From CAZDML01 sp964506645 (GTDB taxonomy: Bacteria; Elusimicrobiota; Elusimicrobia; 2-01-FULL-59-12): DNA of 36,381 nucleotides. The stretch's first letter is position 1. Each line of letters starts with the position of its first letter. The notes below the pieces were generated by a model. It was not told where the DNA came from. It was given only the letters and a program-made list of their open reading frames with translations, and did no database searches. Location of the stretch: contig CAZDML010000008.1 in assembly GCA_964506645.1 (NCBI GenBank), positions 1 to 36,381 on the forward strand. Direction: 5' to 3'. Of this stretch, positions 31,067-36,381 are shown one piece after another. The position numbers and the translations under genes are program-made.

Positions 31067-31104
31067 TTGACAGCCGCTCGTTTTAATGTTAGTATTACTA
31101 ACAT
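31067..31104 (+). promoter_or_regulatory. Strong promoter with overlapping palindromic operator for TetR gene
   Basis: TTGACA at 31067-31072, a 17-base spacer and TAGTAT at 31090-31095 form a near-consensus sigma-70 promoter. The perfect palindrome ATGTTAGTA-T-TACTAACAT (31086-31104) covers the -10 box and runs into the ATG. A TetR dimer bound there would block transcription, so autorepression is likely. The expected transcription start falls on the ATG itself, which suggests a leaderless message. Confidence 0.75.
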
Positions 31105-31753
31105 GAATAATGTAAATCAAACAGAAGAGAAAAAAAACGAGTCCACGAGCGCTGCTCCAAAGAAAGGGTATCGATCGGCACTTCGTGATGAGCAGGCGCT
31201 CTACACTAAAACGAAAATCAAGAACGCCCTAATGGAGCTTTTCCAAGCCAGCGGAAGCCCCGAGATGATTACGTACAAGGAAGTCGCAAAAAAAGCAGGG
31301 ATTACCGAGATGACGGTTTTTCGGCATTGCCCGCAGCGCAGCGACTTATTGCGCCTATTATGGGAAGGGATCAACGCTAAACTGGGTGATCAAGTCGTAA
31401 TGCCCCAGTCCGCCGAGGATCTTCTAGCCCTTACCCCCGCACTGTACAAGGGATTTGGTGCTCATTCTGCGATGATTGAGGCCAGCCTTACAACACCTCA
31501 AGGTCGGGAGATGCGGGCGTCGATCAATCGCGAGCGCCGAAAAGCGTTTACCGGTATCGTGAGCCGACTCAACGCGACGCTTCCTAAGAAACGCGCGACA
31601 AGATACGCCTCTATCCTTCAGCTGTTGCATAGTGTTTATACGTGGGATTCGCTTCGCAGCCAGTGGGACATGGGTGATCAAGAGATTGCGGAAGTTGCCC
31701 AGGCGATGCTGTCGATATTAATCCACCACATCAAGAAGGAGAAACCCTCATGA
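31103..31753 (+). CDS. TetR-family transcriptional regulator
   Basis: This 216-residue repressor has a disordered polar N-terminus of about 25 residues. A TetR helix-turn-helix follows: KTKIKNALMELFQASGSPEMITYKEVAKKAGITEMTVFRHCPQRSDLLRLLWE, with the usual position of the recognition helix. The helical C-terminus (to LIHHIKKEK) should bind an inducer and dimerise. The ATG at 31103 lies at the edge of the palindromic operator and has no ribosome-binding site; a longer frame upstream would include the promoter and is rejected. The stop overlaps the next gene by four bases, so the regulator and the VOC-like protein are coupled. Confidence 0.88.
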   Translation: MNNVNQTEEKKNESTSAAPKKGYRSALRDEQALYTKTKIKNALMELFQASGSPEMITYKEVAKKAGITEMTVFRHCPQRSDLLRLLWEGINAKLGDQVVMPQSAEDLLALTPALYKGFGAHSAMIEASLTTPQGREMRASINRERRKAFTGIVSRLNATLPKKRATRYASILQLLHSVYTWDSLRSQWDMGDQEIAEVAQAMLSILIHHIKKEKPS

Positions 31754-32292
31754 TTGCGCACGTATCTATACCAGCCAAAAATCCAAAAGAGGTTGCCTTG
31801 CTCTTGGGTGCACTGACCTCGAGCCGTGTCTTCCATTTTCCTGTTGTTGAAGGAGCTTACATTGTTGTTGCCGAGGATAATTCTGGTATGGCAGTAGAAG
31901 TGTATCCGGCGGGCATGACGCATCATCCTGGCCAAGGTGTGGCGCCTGAAGTGTCTGGCCCGCCCCAAATTAAAACCCAGCCCTGGGAGGATCAAATCTA
32001 TATGGAATCGGCCGGCAACCCACTCTCATCGCATCACATGGCTATTACAACGGTTCTTTCTGAAGAAGAGGTCGTCGCTTTAGGCAAACAATATGGTTTC
32101 CGATCCCTGGTTTGCGACCGTGCCGGTGTGTTTAAACTGGTGGAGGTCTGGATTGATAACACGTATTTAGTTGAAGTGCTCGTGAGTAAAGAAGCTGAGC
32201 GTTATAAGAGTTTTATGAATCCCTCCGCTGTAAAGGCGATGTTTGGAGATCCGATCCTCCCCAAACAAGACAAAGTGGTTGCTGAGCGATAG
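31750..32292 (+). CDS. VOC/glyoxalase-like protein, function unknown
   Basis: The 180-residue cytoplasmic protein has a repeated beta-alpha-beta pattern. MIAHVSIPAKNPKEVALLLGALTSSRVFHFPVVEGAYIVVAEDNSGMAVEVYP forms the first half, and HHMAITTVLSEEEVVALGKQYGFRSLVCDRAGVFKLVEVWIDNTYLVEVL the second. This is the vicinal oxygen chelate layout. Possible metal ligands are His in AHV and HHM and Glu in AVEVY and LVEVL. ATGA overlap ties it to the TetR gene, so it may be the regulated enzyme. Substrate unknown. Confidence 0.65.
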   Translation: MIAHVSIPAKNPKEVALLLGALTSSRVFHFPVVEGAYIVVAEDNSGMAVEVYPAGMTHHPGQGVAPEVSGPPQIKTQPWEDQIYMESAGNPLSSHHMAITTVLSEEEVVALGKQYGFRSLVCDRAGVFKLVEVWIDNTYLVEVLVSKEAERYKSFMNPSAVKAMFGDPILPKQDKVVAER

Positions 32293-32315
32293 TTGATAAT
32301 CAAGAACCGCGATTC

Positions 32316-32774
32316 ATGAAAACACCGATTGTTGCTGTCGATTCAAGAACTGTTGAGGCCGACCTCTCCGCGCTCTGGTCGGTCATCGCAGATATTCAAG
32401 GGATACCCCGGTGGTGGCCGAAGAGTATGTTGCTAAAGATCCTGTACCTCTCTTCCAACGGGATCGGTTCTCAGTTAGAGATACGGCCGATGGGGGGCAA
32501 AGCCTTTCAATGTCGAGTGGCCAGCATGGATCCCCCTCACCGGATGAAGATGGTGTATGACGGTCCATTTATTCAGGGGGAGGGATGTTGGGTCCTTGAA
32601 AAGGCTGGGAAGGGAACAAAGGTATCCTATCACCTGGATGTGATGGCGGCGGGGTGGACTGCCTATGCGCTCAGTAAGATGATTTCGCTCTCGGCGATCC
32701 ATTCCCGCCTCATGATGCAGGTGTTCAATCATCTTGAGAAGGAGCTGGCACTTAGAAATGTTGTAAAGATTTAA
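32316..32774 (+). CDS. SRPBCC (polyketide cyclase/START-like) family protein
   Basis: This 152-residue helix-grip protein shows the SRPBCC pattern: DSRTVEADLSALWSVIADIQGIPRWWPKS at the start, a series of antiparallel strands (GSQLEIRPMGGKAFQCRVASMDPPHRMKMVYDGP), EGCWVLEKAGKGTKVSYHLDV, and a long C-terminal helix ending MQVFNHLEKELALRN. Such proteins bind hydrophobic ligands or act on them. It follows the VOC-like gene by 23 bases and is probably under the same TetR control. The ligand is unknown. Confidence 0.82.
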   Translation: MKTPIVAVDSRTVEADLSALWSVIADIQGIPRWWPKSMLLKILYLSSNGIGSQLEIRPMGGKAFQCRVASMDPPHRMKMVYDGPFIQGEGCWVLEKAGKGTKVSYHLDVMAAGWTAYALSKMISLSAIHSRLMMQVFNHLEKELALRNVVKI

Positions 32775-32873
32775 GCAATGTCTAAACGTCTTGCGCCTCG
32801 ATCCGATCAGTATTCCGATTAGCGTCGTTTTCGCCCTTTCCACCGACCGTCGTGATCAGCTCTAGAAATTAGC

Positions 32874-32879
32874 TATAAT
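32874..32879 (+). promoter_or_regulatory. -10 box for initiator tRNA
   Basis: A perfect TATAAT lies six bases before the mature tRNA 5' end. No clear -35 box is seen at the proper distance. The position implies a very short or absent 5' leader. Confidence 0.5.
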
Positions 32880-32884
32880 AGCCA

Positions 32885-32956
<72 letters not shown>

Positions 32957-32958
<2 letters not shown>

Positions 32959-33003
32959 TAGAATCGCCGGTTGGCCCCTCAAGGGTTAACCGGCGATTCT
33001 ATT
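32957..33003 (+). terminator. Long hairpin directly after tRNA-fMet
   Basis: A perfect 16-base-pair stem (AATAGAATCGCCGGTT with AACCGGCGATTCTATT) encloses a 15-base loop. Its left arm begins with the discriminator base of the tRNA. The stem should stop transcription or guide 3' processing. Only a weak T-rich tail (ATTTGT) follows, so it is not a textbook terminator. Confidence 0.65.
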
Positions 33004-33011
33004 TGTAGGAA

Positions 33012-33025
33012 AGGATTTGAACCTA
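33012..33025 (-). repeat. Inverted 14-base copy of the tRNA-fMet T-arm
   Basis: The minus strand reads TAGGTTCAAATCCT, identical to 32935-32948 inside the tRNA T-arm. It lies just outside the hairpin. It may be a remnant of a tRNA-derived attachment site or of a lost tRNA gene; chance is unlikely for 14 bases so close, but it remains possible. Confidence 0.5.
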
Positions 33026-33086
33026 TTTCGTCTCCGGGGAGGTCAGCCGCGGCGCGGATTCGCACATTTTGTGGCATAATTTGTCC

Positions 33087-33842
33087 ATGCCACAAGAACC
33101 CGCATCAACCCAAGCCGAAGCCGAAAAATTGGACATCCTTGAACATGGTATGACCAAGGGCGGCGTGCCGCAATCGACGAACCGGCGCTCGTATTTTCAG
33201 CTGCATGTCTTCACGCAGTGTATCGACATGAATCCCATCGTTCAGGCCGTGTCCAAAAGCGGCTTGCAGGCGGTGGTTTATAAAGATGTTCTAGACCCCC
33301 GCGGCGTCGGGCTCCTTTTCATGAACGAAAATCCCGAGATTTTTGTGAAGGACGTTCGCGCGCTCCTGACGTCGGCGCCGTTTCTTGCCCTCGTCCCACG
33401 GCCTGACTTCACCCTCTTTGGTCGAACCTATGCGTTAGGGCGGGAGCAGGATTTAGAAGACTGGCTCCTTCGAAAATTTCAACGCAATGCTTTGAATCCG
33501 AATTATCCGTGGGCCGTCTGGTATCCGCTCCGCAGAAAACCAGAGTTTGCTGCCCTTGAGCGTCATGAGCAGGGAAAGATTCTGGCCGAGCACGGGAATT
33601 TAGGTCGGATTTACGGGGAGTCCGGTCTCGCGCAAGACATACGCCTGAACTGCTTTGGCATTGACGCGCACGACAACGAATTCGTTATTGGCCTCGTGGG
33701 TCCGGAACTTTACCCACTCTCGCGGTTGGTTCAAGATATGCGTAAAACGCAGCAGACCATTCATTTCATCGAAAATCTAGGTCCCTTTTTCGTGGGTCAC
33801 AAGGCCTGGCAAAGCCCTTCTGAAACCGCTGAAATTTCCTAA
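33087..33842 (+). CDS. Chlorite dismutase family haem protein
   Basis: This cytoplasmic protein of 251 residues shows the Cld-family fold pattern: a first ferredoxin-like half (RRSYFQLHVFTQCID, VVYKDVLDPRGVGLLFMNE), and a second half with KILAEHGNLGRIYGESGLAQDIRLNCFGIDAHDNEFVIGL. The last part is VQDMRKTQQTIHFIENLGPFFVGHK. The histidine in AEHGNLGR is the likely haem ligand. The family includes chlorite dismutases, HemQ (coproheme decarboxylase) and proteins of unknown role; this one is closer in style to the unknown group. The ATG at 33087 is the first ATG in a good context; a TTG at 33069 is possible. No haem-synthesis gene adjoins it. Confidence 0.85.
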   Translation: MPQEPASTQAEAEKLDILEHGMTKGGVPQSTNRRSYFQLHVFTQCIDMNPIVQAVSKSGLQAVVYKDVLDPRGVGLLFMNENPEIFVKDVRALLTSAPFLALVPRPDFTLFGRTYALGREQDLEDWLLRKFQRNALNPNYPWAVWYPLRRKPEFAALERHEQGKILAEHGNLGRIYGESGLAQDIRLNCFGIDAHDNEFVIGLVGPELYPLSRLVQDMRKTQQTIHFIENLGPFFVGHKAWQSPSETAEIS

Positions 33843-33893
33843 GCGGTCACGCTCACACACCTCGATCATTACTCGTTGTTCAACTCCGGAGAC

Positions 33894-34352
33894 TTAGTGC
33901 AGGAGAGCGGCTATTTCTGAGCGCCAGGTGGCAGGGTCGTTGGCGTGGAACCCCGTGTGGACAAAACGGATAATGCCTTTCCGATCAACAATAAAGGACG
34001 ACGGCATCGCCTGAATATCCCAGGCGCTCACGGTTTTAGAGGCGGTATCCCACTCGACCTCCAGGGCCGCCCGTTTCAACCCCAGGCGCTCGAGCGCTTT
34101 TTGACCGTCCGCTTTTTTCTTATCTACGTTAATGGCTACCACGCGGACTTTCTTGCCGGAAAATTCTTTCGCCAGGGCGTTCAACTCGGGCAGTTCATTC
34201 TGACACGGCGCACACCAGCTCGCCCAAAAATTCACTAAGACCACGTTGTCGCGGTAACTCTCCAGGGATTGGGCCGGTTCCCCAACCGAAGCACTATGCG
34301 CCCACGTGGCGGTCGTTAGCCAGAGCAGCAGCGCTAAGTGGCGCGTCGGCAT
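33894..34352 (-). CDS. TlpA-like thioredoxin-fold protein
   Basis: The 152-residue periplasmic thiol oxidoreductase has a signal peptide (RHLALLLWLTTATWAHSA). Its thioredoxin domain carries the active site W-C-A-P-C in VNFWASWCAPCQNELPELNALAKEF. The cis-proline (QAMPSSFIVDRKG) and the KVRVVAINVDKK insertion are typical of TlpA/ResA proteins, which reduce specific disulfides. The ATG at 34352 has CTGGAG six bases upstream and overlaps the end of the ApbE gene by 19 bases; a long Arg-rich open frame upstream is a shadow of apbE. It is the last gene of the DUF3570-ApbE-TlpA operon. Confidence 0.92.
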   Translation of the reverse strand: MPTRHLALLLWLTTATWAHSASVGEPAQSLESYRDNVVLVNFWASWCAPCQNELPELNALAKEFSGKKVRVVAINVDKKKADGQKALERLGLKRAALEVEWDTASKTVSAWDIQAMPSSFIVDRKGIIRFVHTGFHANDPATWRSEIAALLH

Positions 34353-35086
34353 AAAAACTCCAGAGCTTGGTCTTTCAGGAATTGTTCTGCACCCGCGCCC
34401 TGCAGCACAGCCAGCGTAGACCAGAATCCGGCTTCTGTGCAGGTCAGTGCGGTGACGGTCACCGCCAGAGGTGCGTCGGTGACGGGCTGGCCCGTTTTGG
34501 GATGGAGAATGTGCCCGCCGCGTTCGGTAATTCCTGAGGTGGCCACGCCACCGGCTCGTAAAACGATGTGCTGCAGGGTTCCTGCGATCCCCACCCTCCA
34601 CGCGCGCTCCCCGGCCGCGGCCACATCGCCGCCCAGGTTGACGAGCACACTGACGTCCGGCGCTTCGCGGCGCAAGAGTTCGAGCGTGCGGTCCACGGCA
34701 TATTCTTTTACGAGGCCGCCAAAATCGATATCGAATCCTGCGGGCAGCTGAAGGGTTGGGCGTTTCCACACCATCTGTGACCCGTCTTTGCGCGTCACAT
34801 CAAACAGCCCGTCGCTCACCTCATAACACTCCGCCGCAAAATCCAAGAGCCTTGCCGTTTCCTCGTCCACCTGGAAGGGTCGGCCGGCCGACGCATTGAT
34901 CCTGGAAACGACGCTGCCCGAGCGGTATCGGCTGTATTTTGTTTCCAGGCGCGCAATCGTTTCAATTGCCTGCCCAAGAAGCACGTCCGTGCGTGGGCCC
35001 GGCGCCAGATCCAGCAGGATCTCGCAGGGACACCCCATGGCGGTAAAGCGATGGATTAACGGTTCGCGGTCGAGGACTTTTTCCAT
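34334..35086 (-). CDS. apbE: FAD:protein FMN transferase (ApbE family)
   Basis: ApbE cleaves FAD and attaches FMN to threonine or serine of partner redox proteins outside the cytoplasm. The 250-residue protein has TAMGCPCEILL at the start, a SRYRSGSVVSRINASAG block, and GLFDVTRKDG. FDIDFGGLVKEYAVDRTLELL is the conserved GG-KGYAVD-like motif, and VATSGITERGGHILHPKTGQPV is the H-x3-P-x-TG motif. It is shorter than typical ApbE proteins (about 300-350 residues), and I see no signal peptide or lipobox. It overlaps the DUF3570 gene by 31 bases and the TlpA gene by 19. The flavinylated partner is not in the window. Confidence 0.92.
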   Translation of the reverse strand: MEKVLDREPLIHRFTAMGCPCEILLDLAPGPRTDVLLGQAIETIARLETKYSRYRSGSVVSRINASAGRPFQVDEETARLLDFAAECYEVSDGLFDVTRKDGSQMVWKRPTLQLPAGFDIDFGGLVKEYAVDRTLELLRREAPDVSVLVNLGGDVAAAGERAWRVGIAGTLQHIVLRAGGVATSGITERGGHILHPKTGQPVTDAPLAVTVTALTCTEAGFWSTLAVLQGAGAEQFLKDQALEFLCRRAT

Positions 35087-36381
35087 AATCGGCTCGGTTC
35101 AAAACTGTATTGCATCTGCAGAATCGTGGCGTGCAGCGTGGGGAATAAATCGTATCCGCGCTGAAGGCCAACCACCGAAGACGGCCGGTCTTCGCCCGTC
35201 TGTGTGTAGTATTCCGCGCGCAAAAGAAGTTCCGATCCATTTTGCAGAATCCACCCCAGGCGTAGTCCAAAGGTCACCCCGTCGATGGCGTTTAAGCGGT
35301 AATCGGCGCTGGCAAAATCGGGCAGCGGCTGGGTGTTCAAAAGTCCCGCGCGGAAAAAGTCGGCTTCGGTCTGATGGTAATAGCGGACATGCGGCTCGAA
35401 AAAGCGGCGCGGGTGGTATTGCCGGCGGTAGGTAAAGTCGATGGTCTGCGAGTGGATGCCCCACGAATCGGCAAAGTAGCGCAGGCCTAACCCGAACACA
35501 TCGTCGCCTGTCCAGTTGTAGCGCAGGAGAGCGTAGAGACAGTGTTCCAGGCGCGAGCCCGGGCGGTTTTCATGGATGGCGCTTAAGGGATCGCCGTTCG
35601 TATTGGTGAGGCTTAAGAGTTTATAAGGGTCGTTTAAATAGCCATTTTCGTAGGTCGGTGAGTAATTGAGCTGAACGAGCGTGCGTGCATTCACCACCTG
35701 GGTCACGCCCAGAAGTCCACCGAGAAGGTATTTGCTTTTGCTCGTGCCTTGGAATTCCTGGGCACCGTGCTGCGTGCCGTAGGCGAGCGGCAGTCCGCCG
35801 TTGGGACGCACCACGTCCCATTCTGGCGAGAGGCCGAAGGAGAGCGTGGTGTTTCGTTTGTTGAAATCGCGATGCAGCGTGGTGTTGGCCCCGAACGACA
35901 AAAAGTCTTTTTCGCGCGCGAGGCTGGCCCCCATCTCCGTGCGGGTGGTGTCGGTGAGTGGCGTGAGATAGGACGTATTCAGCGCGATGCGCGTGTCCGT
36001 CATGTCGGTTGTCGGGACTTTGCCGATATCGGGATTGATCGCTCGGCCGGACGGGCTTGTAATCGTGTTGGCGGAGGTGGCCGGCGTCTTGGGCAGCGTC
36101 CCCAGCGGGGTGGCGCCCGAAATCGTGTCGACAGTCGCCAGAATCGAGAGTTTGCGGTCTCCCGCCCATTCGCGCTGGACGCCGATTTGTGGCTCGGAGA
36201 CGGAGATGCGTTCGGATTCGGAGTACTGAAGGAAAGAGACGTCCCACCACCAGCGATCGGTTTGCGGCGCCGGTTCGGGCGCTGCGGGTTTAGCGGCAGG
36301 TTTGGCTTGTGCCGCCGCAGGAGCCAGCCCAAGCAGCGCGGCCGCGGCGGTCATTATGCGGCGGCGCACGATGTCGGATGC
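35056..36381 (-). CDS. DUF3570 outer-membrane-barrel-like protein, 5' end possibly outside window
   Basis: The product of about 437 or more residues has an export signal (RRRIMTAAAALLGLAPAAAQA) and an Ala/Pro linker. A long run of amphipathic strands rich in Tyr, Arg and aromatic residues follows (WWWDVSFLQYSESERISVSEPQ, RTLVQLNYSPTYENGYLNDP, LGLRYFADSWGIHSQTIDFTYRRQYHPRRFFEPHVRYYHQTEAD). This suits an outer-membrane beta-barrel of the DUF3570 family. The frame is open to the window edge. A GTG at 36369 or ATG at 36354 could start it, but family members usually have a few more residues. DUF3570 genes often sit with apbE, tlpA-like and DUF4266 lipoprotein genes; the DUF4266 gene may lie just beyond the edge. 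Confidence 0.82.
   Translation of the reverse strand, partial: ASDIVRRRIMTAAAALLGLAPAAAQAKPAAKPAAPEPAPQTDRWWWDVSFLQYSESERISVSEPQIGVQREWAGDRKLSILATVDTISGATPLGTLPKTPATSANTITSPSGRAINPDIGKVPTTDMTDTRIALNTSYLTPLTDTTRTEMGASLAREKDFLSFGANTTLHRDFNKRNTTLSFGLSPEWDVVRPNGGLPLAYGTQHGAQEFQGTSKSKYLLGGLLGVTQVVNARTLVQLNYSPTYENGYLNDPYKLLSLTNTNGDPLSAIHENRPGSRLEHCLYALLRYNWTGDDVFGLGLRYFADSWGIHSQTIDFTYRRQYHPRRFFEPHVRYYHQTEADFFRAGLLNTQPLPDFASADYRLNAIDGVTFGLRLGWILQNGSELLLRAEYYTQTGEDRPSSVVGLQRGYDLFPTLHATILQMQYSFEPSRLWKKSSTANR

Noticed and set aside
31010..31102. Longer N-terminus for the TetR protein
   Set aside because: It would translate through the -35/-10 boxes and the palindromic operator.
32775..32873. Gene or RNA between the SRPBCC gene and tRNA-fMet
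   Set aside because: About 100 bases with stops in all frames and no stable fold apparent; only the tRNA promoter is expected.
34353..34769. N-terminal extension of the TlpA-like protein
   Set aside because: Arg-rich translation inside apbE; the signal peptide and ribosome-binding site both fit the ATG at 34352.

Overview
The window looks like a chromosomal segment of a free-living Gram-negative bacterium with respiratory flexibility. Base composition appears to be mid-50s % G+C, judged by eye. Outer-membrane and periplasmic components (a TolC-like channel, lipoproteins, a Spy/CpxP-like protein, a DUF3570 barrel) imply a double membrane. A haem-copper oxidase and a cytochrome c nitrite reductase imply both O2 and nitrite as electron acceptors. 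I cannot name the phylum from sequence alone. Genes are densely packed, and many start/stop pairs overlap as ATGA or TAATG, which suggests translational coupling.

Region 1 (1-7656, + strand) is a cytochrome c oxidase operon. It holds the 3' part of subunit I, haem A synthase (ctaA), haem O synthase (ctaB), a 51-residue membrane peptide, two tandem subunit III genes, subunit IV, an ABC-2 transporter pair, a SCO1 copper chaperone, a DUF420/CtaM-like factor and a small CxxC membrane protein. Together these cover catalytic subunits, haem a biosynthesis and probable copper-centre assembly.

Region 2 (7631-13466) holds a stand-alone receiver protein facing a receiver-Yip1 fusion. The fusion heads a tripartite export operon: TolC-like channel, HlyD/MacA-like adaptor, MacB-type ATPase and FtsX/MacB permease. 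Region 3 (13467-20928) has a secreted protein and a FliG-like small protein on the minus strand. On the plus strand it has a HAD phosphatase, an unknown small protein, a GldA/GldF/GldG/DUF4340-type ABC system, an MFS exporter and tRNA-Leu(UAA). Region 4 (20943-25811) holds small envelope proteins, a SemiSWEET-like protein, a four-gene minus-strand envelope operon (membrane protein, Spy/CpxP, TPR, CsgG-like lipoprotein), a radical SAM/SPASM enzyme coupled to DusB, and a bidirectional terminator.

Region 5 (25829-29179) has a PuuD-type membrane domain, a four-cysteine protein and the nitrite ammonification pair nrfHA. The nrfHA promoter carries a CRP/FNR/DNR-like palindrome at an activator position. 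Region 6 (29180-32800) looks accessory: a palindrome-rich gap, an AT-rich promoter, the mobile mystery protein A/B pair (HTH plus Fic), a decayed antitoxin-like reading frame, and a TetR-VOC-SRPBCC cluster with a promoter that suggests a leaderless mRNA. Region 7 (32885-36381) starts with initiator tRNA-fMet and a strong hairpin. It continues with a chlorite dismutase-family protein and a minus-strand DUF3570-ApbE-TlpA redox operon that runs off the window.

I find no CRISPR array, rRNA, intact insertion sequence or integrase gene. The most unusual items are the receiver-Yip1 fusion controlling or accompanying an exporter, the copper/thiol assembly appendage of the oxidase operon, the nrf promoter architecture, and the two apparently leaderless promoters in the accessory region.
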